64,000 bases of DNA from Meiothermus sp. (GTDB lineage: Bacteria; Deinococcota; Deinococci; Deinococcales; Thermaceae): contig BPIL01000005.1 of assembly GCA_026004095.1 (NCBI GenBank), forward strand, positions 98,930 to 162,929, given 5' to 3'. The position numbers and the translations under genes are program-made. Numbering within the stretch: the stretch's first letter is position 1; each line of letters starts with the position of its first letter. Under the pieces are notes generated by a model. That model saw only the letters and a program-made list of their open reading frames with translations. It did not search any database and had not been told where the DNA came from. Shown here piece by piece: positions 1 through 11,267 of this stretch.

Positions 1-1
1 G

Positions 2-415
2 ACGGTGGAAGACCTCCACGAGGCCCTGGTTACAGCGGTGCCGGGCATTCGGTTCGGCCTGGCCTTCTGTGAGGCTTCGGGTAAGCGGCTGATACGCAAA
101 ACGGGTACCTCCGACGAGCTGGTGGAGCTGGCGGTCAAGAACGCCCAGGCCATTGGGGCCGGCCATTCATTCCTGATCGTGCTGGGTGAGGGCTACTTTC
201 CCATCAATGTGCTGCACGCCGTTAAGGCCTGCCCGGAGGTGGTGCGGATTTTGGCCGCGACCGCCAACCCGCTGTCGGTGATTGTGGCCGAGCAGGACGA
301 CCAGCGTGGAATTTTGGGGGTTTTAGACGGTTATAAGCCCCTGGGGGTCGAGGCTGAGGAAGACATCCAATGGCGCAAGGACATTCTGCGCAAGTTTGGC
401 TATAAGGTAAGCTAG
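2..415 (+). CDS. Adenosine-specific kinase family protein (5' truncated by window edge)
   Basis: The frame is open from base 2, where an ACG codon precedes the first GTG, so the true start lies left of the window. About 137 residues are visible against roughly 160 in the family. The blocks FCEASGKRL, NAQAIGAGH, ILAATANP and DGYKPLGVE match the adenosine-specific kinase (DUF355, PF04008) family, small proteins of archaea and thermophilic bacteria for which adenosine phosphorylation has been proposed. The physiological role is poorly established and no neighbour clarifies it. The family call is fairly sure; the substrate is not. Confidence 0.75.
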   Translation, partial: TVEDLHEALVTAVPGIRFGLAFCEASGKRLIRKTGTSDELVELAVKNAQAIGAGHSFLIVLGEGYFPINVLHAVKACPEVVRILAATANPLSVIVAEQDDQRGILGVLDGYKPLGVEAEEDIQWRKDILRKFGYKVS

Positions 416-506
416 CCGCCGATGGGTTGCTAGGTCGCTACGCAAACCGGATCTTGCAACATAGAGAACATTGCCCTGTAGAGGCCTGGGTTATCATCCG
501 GCTGCT

Positions 507-1720
<1,214 letters not shown>

Positions 1721-1744
1721 CAGCCCGGCCACGGCGGTGACGAC

Positions 1745-2888
1745 CAGACTTGACCGCTATGCCGCATAGAGCCCCAGGAAGCGCAGGGCGGAGAGGGGGT
1801 TGAAGGAGAAGATTTCTAGGGCTGCCTTCTTCTCCCTCACCCCCTCTCGGTGAAGCATGGAGACCAGGAAGGCCCGCAGCACCGCTAGCGCCCACGCCCC
1901 CACCCCCCGCACCTGACAGGCATCCTCCCCAAAGCACACGTCCCGCACCCAGAAAGACCGGTTCTCCACCTCCCAGCGGGAAAGCAACAGGCTCCCCAGC
2001 CGCTTTGCGTCCGCTACCTCCGGCCCCAGGCTGGTGAGGGCGTAGCTCACCGTCCGCCGCACCTCCCCCGTCCCCTTGTGCCTCACCTCCCGCCAAAGCC
2101 GCACCACCTGCCTGGCCCCAGGGAAGGCCCGCACCTCTTCCGGCAGGTAGGGGGAAGCCCAAACCCGGTAGGTCCACACCTCCCCGTCCCGCACCCCACT
2201 CCAGGTCGCCTCCGTCTCCCCGGGAAGACGCCTTCCCGCCATCCCCTTGAACACCTCCAGGGCCCACTCCAAAAGTTCCCCCTGGTTCCCCTTCAGGACC
2301 AAGAGATAGTCCCCCCTTTTTTCCGCACCCGGGCCGCCACCTCAGGGTACAGGTACCCCGCGTCCCCCACCACCACCTTGCCCTCCAGCTCCCTCGCCTC
2401 CAAACGGTCCAGAAGCTCCAGGAAGGCCTTCTCCTCCCTCCCTTCCGCCCGGGCCTGGGCCAGGGTGGTATGGAGGTGCAGGGCCAGGACCTCCACCAGC
2501 TTGACCTGGGGGCTTTTCCCCTTGCCGCTTCCCCGCAGGTGCTTCCCGTCCACCACCAGGACCTCCCCAAGGTCGGCTTCGGGGAAGACCTGGCCAAGGG
2601 CCGCCTGGAGCTTCTCAGGATCCAGGCGGTGAAGGAGAAGGGTGATGGCGGTGTGGCCTGGGGCCTTGCGCAGGCCCAGGTGGGGCAAGAGGTGGGGGTT
2701 GGCGCGGGCAAAGCGTTCCACGCCGCGCAGGGAGTCCACGCGGCTCAGGAAGGCCACCAGGATGAGGGCCAGAAGGCCCCAAAGGGGGTACTGCCGGTTG
2801 TGGGCCCGAGGGTCCGGGACCTGGGATAGCGCCTGGCGCAGAGTCATGATCTTTCTCTACCCCAAGGGCTGTATATCGGTCAAGTCTG
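1745..2888 (-). mobile_element. ISAs1-family insertion sequence with 9-bp target duplication
   Basis: A 1144-bp element. The left end (1745 onward) reads CAGACTTGACCGCTAT and the right end, read inward from 2888 on the other strand, reads CAGACTTGACCGATAT, an inverted repeat of about 16 bp with one mismatch. It is flanked by identical 9-mers GGTGACGAC at 1736-1744 and 2889-2897. A target duplication of 8-10 bp fits ISAs1 elements. The perfect duplication implies a recent insertion. I found no CTCGAG in the element, although that hexamer is frequent in the flanking DNA. The transposase stop codon lies inside the left inverted repeat. Confidence 0.9.
1757..2847 (-). pseudogene. ISAs1-family transposase, split by a frameshift
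   Basis: Two overlapping frames together make one DDE transposase. The first (2847 to 2293) has the N-terminal PDPR motif, the VVDGKHLRGS block with the first catalytic Asp, and VVGDAGY with the second. The second (2302 to 1757) carries VLKGNQGE, YALTSL and RWEVENRSFWVRDVCFGED with the catalytic Glu. The break lies at an A6G6 run (minus strand; 2322 down to 2311): one extra base would read KKGGDYLLVLKGNQ without interruption. The joined product of about 363 residues is normal for the family. It may be inactive, or rescued by slippage on the homopolymers. Confidence 0.88.
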
Positions 2889-2889
2889 G

Positions 2890-2917
2890 GTGACGACCGG
2901 GCCAAACCTGGTATAAA
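2890..2917 (+). promoter_or_regulatory. Candidate metG promoter abutting the insertion sequence
   Basis: GTGACG (2890-2895) as a weak -35 and TATAAA (2912-2917) as -10 are separated by 16 bases. The -35 lies inside the right-hand copy of the 9-bp target duplication, so the element landed on the promoter but duplication kept the hexamer on the metG side. Assigned by eye only. Confidence 0.5.
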
Positions 2918-2949
2918 ATAGCCCTGTGGTAGGCTACCGGTTGACCCGA

Positions 2950-3017
2950 ATGATGCGAAACCCCCGACGATAGCAGCAGTGAGGCTATCGGCGGGGCGCG
3001 TTTGCGCCCCTTTTTTT
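2950..3017 (+). promoter_or_regulatory. Putative transcription attenuator of metG: exclusive hairpins and intrinsic terminator
   Basis: The 5' arm 2962-2974 can pair with 2984-2996 (13 positions, one A-G mismatch). A second hairpin pairs GGGGCGC (2993-2999) with GCGCCCC (3004-3010) and is followed by seven T (3011-3017), a textbook intrinsic terminator. The hairpins share bases 2993-2996 and cannot both form, so the first acts as antiterminator. A minimal frame starting ATG ATG at 2950 (MMRNPRR) ends at 2971-2973 inside the antiterminator arm. The hairpins are seen; control by a Met leader peptide is inference. Confidence 0.6.
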
Positions 3018-3033
3018 GGCAAACCCAGCCTAA

Positions 3034-4944
<1,911 letters not shown>

Positions 4945-4953
4945 CGCCTACCC

Positions 4954-5322
4954 TTACTGCGCGCTCTCGAGGTCGGGGCGCAGGCGCACCGCCTCGCGCA
5001 GGTATACGTGCTTGACCTGCTTTTGGGGCAGGTCGGTGTTCCACAGCATCATCACCCGGATGACCCTGGGTAGCGCGCCCGGTACTGGAATTTCGCGGGA
5101 GTTGATGAGCGGAACCATCTGCATACCCAACTGCCGCGCAGCCTCGGCCGGAAAAGCGGCCCGTAGGTCGTCGGTTAGAGTAAAAAACATGGCTCCAATG
5201 CTGTCGAAGTCAGTGATCTGGTTGACCTCGAGCATCTTTTGCAGCAGCTCGCGGGTAGCGCTCAAAATGGCTTCCCGGCTGTCCTCGTCAACTGTGATGG
5301 CACCACGAACCCCTCGCATCAT
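4954..5322 (-). CDS. aroH: Chorismate mutase, AroH type
   Basis: A 122-residue monofunctional enzyme of the Bacillus AroH fold, converting chorismate to prephenate for phenylalanine and tyrosine synthesis. The N-terminal MRGVRGAITV holds the conserved active-site arginine. FFTLTDDLRAAFPAEAAR, the RVIRVMM arginine block and HVYLREAVRLRPDL (with the conserved tyrosine) complete the family pattern. It is convergent with metG, 9 bases away, and divergent from rpmE. Two adjacent ATG codons at 5322 and 5319 could both serve; the first is used here. Confidence 0.92.
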   Translation of the reverse strand: MMRGVRGAITVDEDSREAILSATRELLQKMLEVNQITDFDSIGAMFFTLTDDLRAAFPAEAARQLGMQMVPLINSREIPVPGALPRVIRVMMLWNTDLPQKQVKHVYLREAVRLRPDLESAQ

Positions 5323-5345
5323 GGTGTGCGCGATTTTATACCAGC

Positions 5346-5374
5346 TTGCCCTTCCCGCCTAGACCTGCTATATT
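5346..5374 (+). promoter_or_regulatory. rpmE promoter
   Basis: TTGCCC (5346-5351) and TATATT (5369-5374) are separated by 17 bases and lie about 45 bases before the rpmE start. Confidence 0.6.
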
Positions 5375-5387
5375 TAGCAAGTTGACA

Positions 5388-5405
5388 GCACGGCAAAATC
5401 CGTGC
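5388..5405 (+). other. Hairpin in the rpmE leader
   Basis: GCACGG (5388-5393) pairs with CCGTGC (5400-5405) around a CAAAAT loop, ending just before the AGGAG ribosome-binding site. Its position suggests translational control of L31, but no ligand is evident. Confidence 0.4.
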
Positions 5406-5417
5406 CCAGGAGAGACT

Positions 5418-5645
5418 ATGAAAAAGAACATTCACCCTAAGCTGGTTCCCTGCAAGATCATCTGCAACGGTGAGGTGGTCATGCAGACCTACAGCACCAA
5501 GCCCGAGATTCACGTGGAAGTATGGAGCGGTAACCACCCCTTCTGGACGGGCCAGCAGCGCTTCGTGGATACCGAGGGCCGGGTCGAGAAATTCCAGAAG
5601 AAGTTCGGTGGAACCTACGGCAAAAAGGCCGCCTCGAAACGCTAA
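5418..5645 (+). CDS. rpmE: 50S ribosomal protein L31, apparently zinc-free form
   Basis: A 75-residue ribosomal protein that bridges the two subunits near the central protuberance. HPKLVP, TYSTKPEIHVEVWSGNHPF, GQQRFVDTEGRVEKF and GTYGKK match L31 closely. Zinc-type L31 has CxC near residue 16 and CxxC before HPF. Here the sequence is CKIICNG and VWSGNHPF, so most ligands are gone and zinc is unlikely to bind. The ATG at 5418 follows AGGAG; the longer frame from 5346 would start inside the promoter. It is the only L31 gene in the window, so a second copy elsewhere cannot be excluded. Confidence 0.95.
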   Translation: MKKNIHPKLVPCKIICNGEVVMQTYSTKPEIHVEVWSGNHPFWTGQQRFVDTEGRVEKFQKKFGGTYGKKAASKR

Positions 5646-5659
5646 TTGCCCGTATGAAA

Positions 5660-5695
5660 GGGCAGGTGGACGGGGTTCTACCTGCCCGATTGATT
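5660..5695 (+). terminator. Probable intrinsic terminator after rpmE
   Basis: GGGCAGGT (5660-5667) pairs with ACCTGCCC (5680-5687), followed by GATTGATTTTT. Confidence 0.6.
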
Positions 5696-5792
5696 TTTGG
5701 TAAACTGGCCCGCTCGGTGAAAGTGGTTCACTTTGCCGATAAGATAGAGCGCTTTTGGGCTTGCCAAGGGTAGGATATCCTGGGCTCCGGTT

Positions 5793-6401
5793 ATGAGCAT
5801 GCCCCATCTTCCGCATCATCAGGGTTGGATAGAAGTCGTGGTTGGGCCGATGTTCTCCGGCAAGTCGGATGAACTGATTCGGCGTGTTAAGCGGGCCCTG
5901 ATTGCCCGCCAGCGGGTGCTGGTATTCAAGCCGCGCCTGGATGACCGCTACCATGCCTCCGACGTTTTCAGCCACGACGGCCGACGGGCAGAGGCCATCG
6001 CTGTGCGCGATGCCGCCGAGTTAAAGGCCCACCTGTCCGACCCGCTGCCCGACGTGGTGGCCGTGGATGAGGCCCAGTTTTTTGATGCGGGCCTGGTGGC
6101 GTTGGTGCTGGAACTGGCCGACAAGGGGGTGCGGGTAATTTGCGCGGGTCTGGATATGGATTTCCGCGGCGAGCCGTTCGGCATCATGCCCCAACTGCTG
6201 GCCCGGGCCGAGTATGTGGAGAAGCTCTTTGCTGTCTGCCCGGTGTGTGGGGCCCCGGCAACCCGCACCCAGCGCTTTGTGAATGGTAAACCGGCCCGCT
6301 ACGACGACCCGGTGATTCTGGTGGGAGCCAGCGAGGCCTACGAGCCGCGCTGCCGCAAATGCCATACCGTGGTGACCAGAGAGGTGCAGGAGATTCTTTA
6401 G
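5793..6401 (+). CDS. tdk: Thymidine kinase
   Basis: A 202-residue type II thymidine kinase phosphorylating thymidine with ATP in nucleotide salvage. The Walker A motif GPMFSGKS lies at about 18-25, a Walker B-like [10 protein letters not shown] near 90-100, the [12 protein letters not shown] block next, and a zinc ribbon is formed by CPVC and CRKC, intact here unlike in the neighbouring metG and rpmE products. The ATG at 5793 is followed by a second at 5799; either could be used. Its stop overlaps the hsp20 stop by four bases, tail to tail. Confidence 0.94.
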   Translation: MSMPHLPHHQGWIEVVVGPMFSGKSDELIRRVKRALIARQRVLVFKPRLDDRYHASDVFSHDGRRAEAIAVRDAAELKAHLSDPLPDVVAVDEAQFFDAGLVALVLELADKGVRVICAGLDMDFRGEPFGIMPQLLARAEYVEKLFAVCPVCGAPATRTQRFVNGKPARYDDPVILVGASEAYEPRCRKCHTVVTREVQEIL

Positions 6402-6826
6402 GGTTGGAGGGTGGGCCGGCCCCTATTTTTGCCTCTGCGGGGTGCTTTATGCGCTTTTTGTAGCACCAGCTCGAGCACACCCCCCTTGAGTGAGGCCTGG
6501 GCACTACCCGGCACGATGGCCTCGGGCAGGGTTAGGGTGCGGCGAAATGCCCCGAAGGGGCGCTCCTGGCGGTAGAAACCCCCTGGCTGGGGATGGCGTA
6601 TTCCGGCCAGGGTGATGGTCTGCCCCTCTTCCTTGAGCTCGAGGTCTTGGTTTTTTACACCGGGTACATCCACCAAAATGCGAAAATGATCGCCTTCATC
6701 GATTATATCGACCGCTGGCACCCATTCGCCCAGGGCTTCCTTGGAGGCAAACCGCCTCGATAGCTCGTCGAGCTGCTGTCGAATGGTTTGCAGGCGTTCA
6801 AGCGCATCGAAGTGTTCAATGGTCAT
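6398..6826 (-). CDS. Small heat shock protein, Hsp20/alpha-crystallin family
   Basis: A 142-residue ATP-independent holdase chaperone that binds unfolding proteins. The alpha-crystallin domain spans about 35-125, with [19 protein letters not shown] at its start and [13 protein letters not shown], containing the hallmark A/G-x-L, at its end. The C-terminal tail ([12 protein letters not shown]) lacks an obvious I-x-I motif, which usually drives oligomer assembly. The ATG at 6826 is chosen because the frame upstream runs through the divergent miaA start region. Convergent with tdk. Confidence 0.88.
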   Translation of the reverse strand: MTIEHFDALERLQTIRQQLDELSRRFASKEALGEWVPAVDIIDEGDHFRILVDVPGVKNQDLELKEEGQTITLAGIRHPQPGGFYRQERPFGAFRRTLTLPEAIVPGSAQASLKGGVLELVLQKAHKAPRRGKNRGRPTLQP

Positions 6827-6863
6827 GGTCTCGAGAATATCATGACTTGGGTTGGTTACCTGT

Positions 6864-7784
6864 ATGGATTGTGCTGCCCTGCCCATCGTTCCAGTTCTGA
6901 CCGGGCCTACCGGAAGCGGAAAAACCGAGCTGGCCCTGCGCCTGGGCCGGCTGTTTCCCCTGGCGGTGGTCTCAGCCGATGCCAGCATGGTCTACCGGGG
7001 AATGGATATCGGCACGGCCAAACCCAGCCGGGCCCAGCGTGAGGCGGTCAAGCACCACCTGATCGATGTGGTATGGCCGGATCAGCGCTTTAGCGTCTCA
7101 GATTTTATTCACCTGGCCGAAGAGGCTATTCAGCACACGCTGGAGCAGGGCCAGGTGCCGCTGGTGGTGGGGGGTACCGGCTATTACATCCGTGCGCTTT
7201 CGGAGGGTTTGCACATGCTGCCGGAGCCCGATCTGGCAGTGCAGGCGGAGCTCTGGGAAATCGTCGAAAAGCAGGGAATTGAACCCCTGCTTCAGGAGCT
7301 CGAGCGTACCAGCCCCGAAGACGCCCAGCGGGTGCAGCGCAACCCCCGCCGCATCGTGCGGGCTGTGGAGGTTCTGCGCCGTACCGGCATTCCTCCCGCC
7401 CAGATTCCCAGGCGTGCGCCCCGGTTTCGTTACAAAAAACTGATTTTGTGGCCGGCCTGGGAGTGGCTCGAGCCCCGCCTGGAGCTTCGGGTGGCGGGCA
7501 TGTTGGCGCAAGGCCTGGTGCAGGAGGTCGAGGGCCTGCTGGCCGCGTATCCCCAGATGCCCACCGCGCTGCAGGGCATCGGCTACAAGGAGGTCGCTGG
7601 CTATCTGAGGGGGGCCTACGGCCTGGAGGAGGCGCGAAAAGCCATCATCAGCGCTACACGGGCCTATGCCAAGCGCCAGTACACCTGGTTTCGCAAAGAG
7701 CCCGGCGAGGTCACTTTCCTACCGCACGGCGGCGACGAAGCCTGGCCGGGTGTGCTCGACTGGTTTCGGCAGGCCCTCGAGTAA
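6864..7784 (+). CDS. miaA: tRNA dimethylallyltransferase
   Basis: A 306-residue enzyme that adds a dimethylallyl group to N6 of A37 in tRNAs reading UNN codons. The P-loop GPTGSGKTE, the [18 protein letters not shown] block (substrate-recognition Asp), [18 protein letters not shown] and the C-terminal GIGYKEV and [13 protein letters not shown] motifs are all present. A TTG at 6852 is in frame; the ATG at 6864 is preferred because homology begins at about the fifth residue after it. It is divergent from hsp20 with only 37 bases between the starts. Confidence 0.93.
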   Translation: MDCAALPIVPVLTGPTGSGKTELALRLGRLFPLAVVSADASMVYRGMDIGTAKPSRAQREAVKHHLIDVVWPDQRFSVSDFIHLAEEAIQHTLEQGQVPLVVGGTGYYIRALSEGLHMLPEPDLAVQAELWEIVEKQGIEPLLQELERTSPEDAQRVQRNPRRIVRAVEVLRRTGIPPAQIPRRAPRFRYKKLILWPAWEWLEPRLELRVAGMLAQGLVQEVEGLLAAYPQMPTALQGIGYKEVAGYLRGAYGLEEARKAIISATRAYAKRQYTWFRKEPGEVTFLPHGGDEAWPGVLDWFRQALE

Positions 7785-7796
7785 CGGCCATGCCTC

Positions 7797-8597
7797 CTAG
7801 GGGTGGCCCAGCCATTCCCTCAGAACCCGCAGGTTGTGGGCGTCTTCCTGCACACCACGGGGGGTTTCCAGGATAAAGATCCGGTCGCGCAGCCTGGCAT
7901 CCAGGGCAAAGCGGCGGAGTTCCGGCCCGATCCGGCCCTCCATTAGATTGGCGTGGTGGTCGATCTGGGCGCCCCGCTCGCCCACCGAGTCGTTGAGGTG
8001 GATCACCGGAACCCGCTGCAGGCCCACCAACCGCTCGAGTTCGTCCAGGGCCTCCTCGAGGTGATACCCTGCGGCAAAGGCGTGGCAGGTATCGAAGCAA
8101 ACCCCCAGCCGGGTGCCCTCGATCATCTGGGCCAGGGTGTCCAGGCGGGCCCCCAGTTTTTCGCCGCCTCCGGCGGTGTTCTCCAGAAGCAGGCGGGGCC
8201 CGCTTTGACTTAGCTGGGCCAGCTCGAGCGCCCGGAGGGCGTTGGCCCGGGCTGTCTGGGCCGATCCCGAGCCTGGGTGTACCACCACATACTGGGCCCC
8301 CAGCACCTGGGCTTTGGCCAGATCGTCGGCCAGGCTGAAAACGCTTTTTTGCCCCAGCTCGCCCTCGGCGGCCAGGTTCACCAGGTAGGAGGCGTGAATG
8401 ACCGTGGGCAGACCACCCAGGTTTTCCTTTCGGGCCCTGAAGCCCTCCACTTCGCCCGGCTTGAGGTTTCGCGTTTTCCAGCTGCGCGGGCTTTTGGCGA
8501 AAATCTGGATGGCGCTAAGCCCCAGCAACCCAGCCTCTTCGGCTGCACCGGCGATGCCGAGCTTGCCGGCAATGGACATATGAAAACCGTACTTCAC
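7797..8597 (-). CDS. nfo: Endonuclease IV (AP endonuclease)
   Basis: A 266-residue TIM-barrel metallonuclease that cleaves DNA 5' of abasic sites in base excision repair. It has [10 protein letters not shown] (first zinc His), [40 protein letters not shown] (Glu ligand), [25 protein letters not shown]-like QIDHHANL, and FILETP near the end. The start is GTG, overlapping the rlpA-like stop as GTGA, so it is translationally coupled as the last gene of a leftward three-gene operon. Confidence 0.95.
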   Translation of the reverse strand: MKYGFHMSIAGKLGIAGAAEEAGLLGLSAIQIFAKSPRSWKTRNLKPGEVEGFRARKENLGGLPTVIHASYLVNLAAEGELGQKSVFSLADDLAKAQVLGAQYVVVHPGSGSAQTARANALRALELAQLSQSGPRLLLENTAGGGEKLGARLDTLAQMIEGTRLGVCFDTCHAFAAGYHLEEALDELERLVGLQRVPVIHLNDSVGERGAQIDHHANLMEGRIGPELRRFALDARLRDRIFILETPRGVQEDAHNLRVLREWLGHP

Positions 8598-9193
8598 CTA
8601 AGCCACTCCACTCGTACCAGTACAACCCCGCTTTGATGCATTCCGATCAGGCGGGCAGCAGCGTAAGACAGGTCGATAATGCGGCCCCGGATGTGAGGGC
8701 CCCGGTCGTTGATCCGAACCACCACGCTCTTGCCGTTTTGCAGATTGGTCACGCGCACCCGTGCATTGAAGGGCAGGGTGCGGTGGGCGGCGGTCAGGTG
8801 GTATTTGTTGAAGCGCTCGCCGCTGGCGGTGCGGCGCCCATGAAAGCGCGCCCCGTACCAGGAGGCCAGGCCCTGTTGAACCAGCCGTGGGGCGGGTGCG
8901 CTTGCTTCCAGCGGGGCTTTGGGCAGGGGCAGAAACACCCATGCAGGGGGTTCTTCGGTGGGTTCGGGCAGGGGAAGAACCTCCAGATTCATGGGATCCC
9001 AGGCCGAGGCTGGAATATTGAGCTGCAGACCTGCAGGCAATGGGTCTTGAATCAGCCCGTTGAGCAGCATTAAGTCGGACACGCTAACCTGAAACAGCCG
9101 CGCGATGCGCTCGAGGGTGTCACCTGGTTGCACCACATAGCCCTGGGCCCAGGCCAGACCGCCCAGCAGCAGCAGCGACAGCCAGCGCTTCAT
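8594..9193 (-). CDS. RlpA-like septal lytic transglycosylase with LysM domain
   Basis: A 199-residue secreted protein. A signal peptide (about 1-16, cut after AWA) is followed by a LysM peptidoglycan-binding domain ([16 protein letters not shown], 19-60), a proline-rich linker, and a C-terminal RlpA double-psi beta-barrel (about 108-199). The barrel has [29 protein letters not shown] and [10 protein letters not shown], including the conserved catalytic Asp of RlpA transglycosylases that act on denuded glycan strands. It probably acts in the periplasm or cell wall. Both ends overlap neighbours by 4 bases, indicating one operon with the M24 aminopeptidase and nfo. Confidence 0.9.
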   Translation of the reverse strand: MKRWLSLLLLGGLAWAQGYVVQPGDTLERIARLFQVSVSDLMLLNGLIQDPLPAGLQLNIPASAWDPMNLEVLPLPEPTEEPPAWVFLPLPKAPLEASAPAPRLVQQGLASWYGARFHGRRTASGERFNKYHLTAAHRTLPFNARVRVTNLQNGKSVVVRINDRGPHIRGRIIDLSYAAARLIGMHQSGVVLVRVEWLR

Positions 9194-10233
9194 AGCTCCA
9201 TCAGATGCTTGGGGCTTCTGGAGAGCACCTCGTGGCCCTGCTCGGTGACCAGTACCAGATCTTCGATGCGGCAGCCGCCCAGACTCGGGATGTAGACACC
9301 GGGCTCGATGGTCACCACCTGGTTGACCTCGAGGACATCCTCCGAGGCCTGGCTCAGGCTGGGGGCTTCGTGTATGAACAAGCCCACCCCGTGCCCCAGG
9401 CTGTGGGTGAAGTGCTCTGCGTAGCCAAGCTGTTTTAGATGGTCTCGAGCCAGCGTGTCCAGCTCGCGACCGGTTTTACCGGGGGCCACGGCCTCCAGCG
9501 CCAGGGTCTGAGCTTCCAGTACGGCCTGATAGATGCTGCGCAGCTCCTTCGAGACCTGGCCCACCGCCACCGTACGGGTCATATCGGAGCAGTAGCCCCC
9601 AACCACGCAGCCGAAATCCAGGGTAACCAGCTCCCCCGCTTGGATGGTGCGCATGCTGGCCCCCCCGTGGGGCATGGCGCTGCGCTCCCCCGAAGCCACA
9701 GTGGTGCTGAAGGCCAGGCCTTCGGAACCATTTTTCCGCAGGAAGAACTCCAACTCGAGGGCCACCTCAATTTCCCGTACCCCTGGCTTGATGTAGGGCA
9801 GAATGTGGGCAAAGCCCTGATCGGCCAACCGCGCCGCCCGCCGGATCTGCTCGATTTCCTGGGGGCTCTTTTGGCGGCGAAGCCTTTCAAAGATGCCTTT
9901 GGTGGGTACGAACTCGAGGCTGGGGAAATCCTGCTGGAGCCCTTCCAGGGCCGCTACGCTCAGGTATTCGGCTTCGATGCCCACCCGGCCCCGGAAAAAC
10001 TCGGCGAGCAGCTTGTTGGTCTCGGCACGGTTCGGCACGATGCGGTACGGGAGGCGTTGCTGGGCGGCCTCTACCAGATAGCGGCCGTCGGTGATGAGGG
10101 TAGGGCCGTCTTTGGTGATGACCACCTTGGCATCCCTGCCCTCTGCGAACCCGGATAGGTAGCGCACGTTATGGGGGTTGGAGACCAAAAACGCGTCGAG
10201 GTTGAGATCGGCAAGCAAACCTTGAAAGTCCAC
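9190..10233 (-). CDS. M24 family Xaa-Pro aminopeptidase
   Basis: A 347-residue pita-bread metallopeptidase, probably an aminopeptidase P/prolidase-like enzyme removing residues before proline. The N-terminal creatinase-like domain covers about 1-120 and the catalytic domain the rest. Metal ligands are visible in [33 protein letters not shown] and [11 protein letters not shown]. The start is GTG at 10233, with the domain homology beginning at once. First gene of the leftward operon with the RlpA-like protein and nfo. Exact substrate (dipeptide or longer) cannot be told. Confidence 0.92.
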   Translation of the reverse strand: MDFQGLLADLNLDAFLVSNPHNVRYLSGFAEGRDAKVVITKDGPTLITDGRYLVEAAQQRLPYRIVPNRAETNKLLAEFFRGRVGIEAEYLSVAALEGLQQDFPSLEFVPTKGIFERLRRQKSPQEIEQIRRAARLADQGFAHILPYIKPGVREIEVALELEFFLRKNGSEGLAFSTTVASGERSAMPHGGASMRTIQAGELVTLDFGCVVGGYCSDMTRTVAVGQVSKELRSIYQAVLEAQTLALEAVAPGKTGRELDTLARDHLKQLGYAEHFTHSLGHGVGLFIHEAPSLSQASEDVLEVNQVVTIEPGVYIPSLGGCRIEDLVLVTEQGHEVLSRSPKHLMEL

Positions 10234-10356
10234 GAGGGGAACTTTACCCTACCGGGCTGTTTCTGGGCGAATACTGTTTTCACAAAGCAAGTATCGTGAA
10301 AAGTTCTACATAAACTCATAGAAACACAACCGCTTCGTGCTAAGTTCATCGCCAGG

Positions 10357-11100
10357 ATGATCAAGCGTATAGCAGCTCTGGCGTGGATGGTAGGGCTGGG
10401 TTTGGCATGGGCCCAGGTTTCACCGGAGGCCGCGCAGCTCCTCGAGCGCGCGCGCAGCGTGCTGGGGGGTGCGGCCCTAACCAACCTCAACACCTACCGT
10501 GAGGTGACGACCAGTATCTACTACCTGCCCGACGGCAAGGAGGAGAGTCGCATCGTAACCCTGTTGCTGGTGGACTTTGGTAATCGGCGTGTTCGGCTCG
10601 AGCTCTACGACCCCGAGAGCCTGAGCGCTCCCAATCCCATCCCCCTGGCCCTGCAGCAGTACAGCCCTCAGGAGAGCTTCTTTTGGAGCCGTGAGACCTC
10701 CTTGAGGCCGCTGCCACAGGATCAGCGGGAAATTTTGCGCTCGAGCCTCTACACCGGCTGGCTGGGCCTCAAATATGGCAGCAGCAATCGGGAGCGTGCC
10801 AGCGTGACCCAGGGCAGCCTGCGCAACCAGGCTGGACGCCTGCTCACGGTGAGCACCCAGGGCTGGGTCAGCACCTACCTGTTCAACCCCGATGGGTTGC
10901 TGCTGGGTGAGCGGTTGAGTATTCCCGGTGTGGGCGAGAGCATTACCTTTTTCAGTGACTATCGATTGGTGCAGGGGGTGCGCCTGCCGCACAGTTGGGA
11001 GAATTATGTGGGGGGCGTGCTGGCGGCGCGGGGTGAGGTGATGGAGGTGGAGATCAACCCCGTTCTGGGCGAGGTGGATTTTTTCAAACCAGCCCGCTAG
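10357..11100 (+). CDS. Secreted protein of unknown function, LolA/LppX-like in character
   Basis: 247 residues with a clear signal peptide (about 1-19, cut after AWA) and no further membrane segment. The mature part is rich in alternating beta strands, starting with a helix (SPEAAQLLERARSVLGG) and the ALTNLNTYREVTTSIYYLPDGKEE pattern common in proteins of the outer-membrane lipoprotein-sorting fold, which bind lipid or acyl groups. I do not recognise a specific family. It stands alone, followed by three tandem hairpins before the convergent ileS. Confidence 0.7.
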   Translation: MIKRIAALAWMVGLGLAWAQVSPEAAQLLERARSVLGGAALTNLNTYREVTTSIYYLPDGKEESRIVTLLLVDFGNRRVRLELYDPESLSAPNPIPLALQQYSPQESFFWSRETSLRPLPQDQREILRSSLYTGWLGLKYGSSNRERASVTQGSLRNQAGRLLTVSTQGWVSTYLFNPDGLLLGERLSIPGVGESITFFSDYRLVQGVRLPHSWENYVGGVLAARGEVMEVEINPVLGEVDFFKPAR

Positions 11101-11102
11101 TG

Positions 11103-11254
11103 CTTGCTGCACAGGTTCAGCAAGTATGAACCGCCCGTTTCCGCTTGAATCCTTCACCGCCATGTGTGGTCGGAGGTGAAGAATTCAAGCCGACCGAGGG
11201 GAGTAGAAAAGCATCTCGGTAGTAGCGTCGAAGTGACCGATACTACCGAGATGC
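11103..11254. repeat. Three consecutive long hairpins between convergent genes
   Basis: Hairpin 1: CTTGCTG (11103-11109) with CAGCAAG (11118-11124). Hairpin 2: 11143-11158 with 11175-11190, 16 positions and one mismatch, 16-base loop. Hairpin 3: GCATCTCGGTAGTA (11211-11224) with TACTACCGAGATGC (11241-11254), 14 perfect pairs, again a 16-base loop. No T-run follows. Possible roles are a bidirectional terminator, a REP-like element, or a small structured RNA. Confidence 0.7.
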
Positions 11255-11267
11255 GTATCAGTACGAA

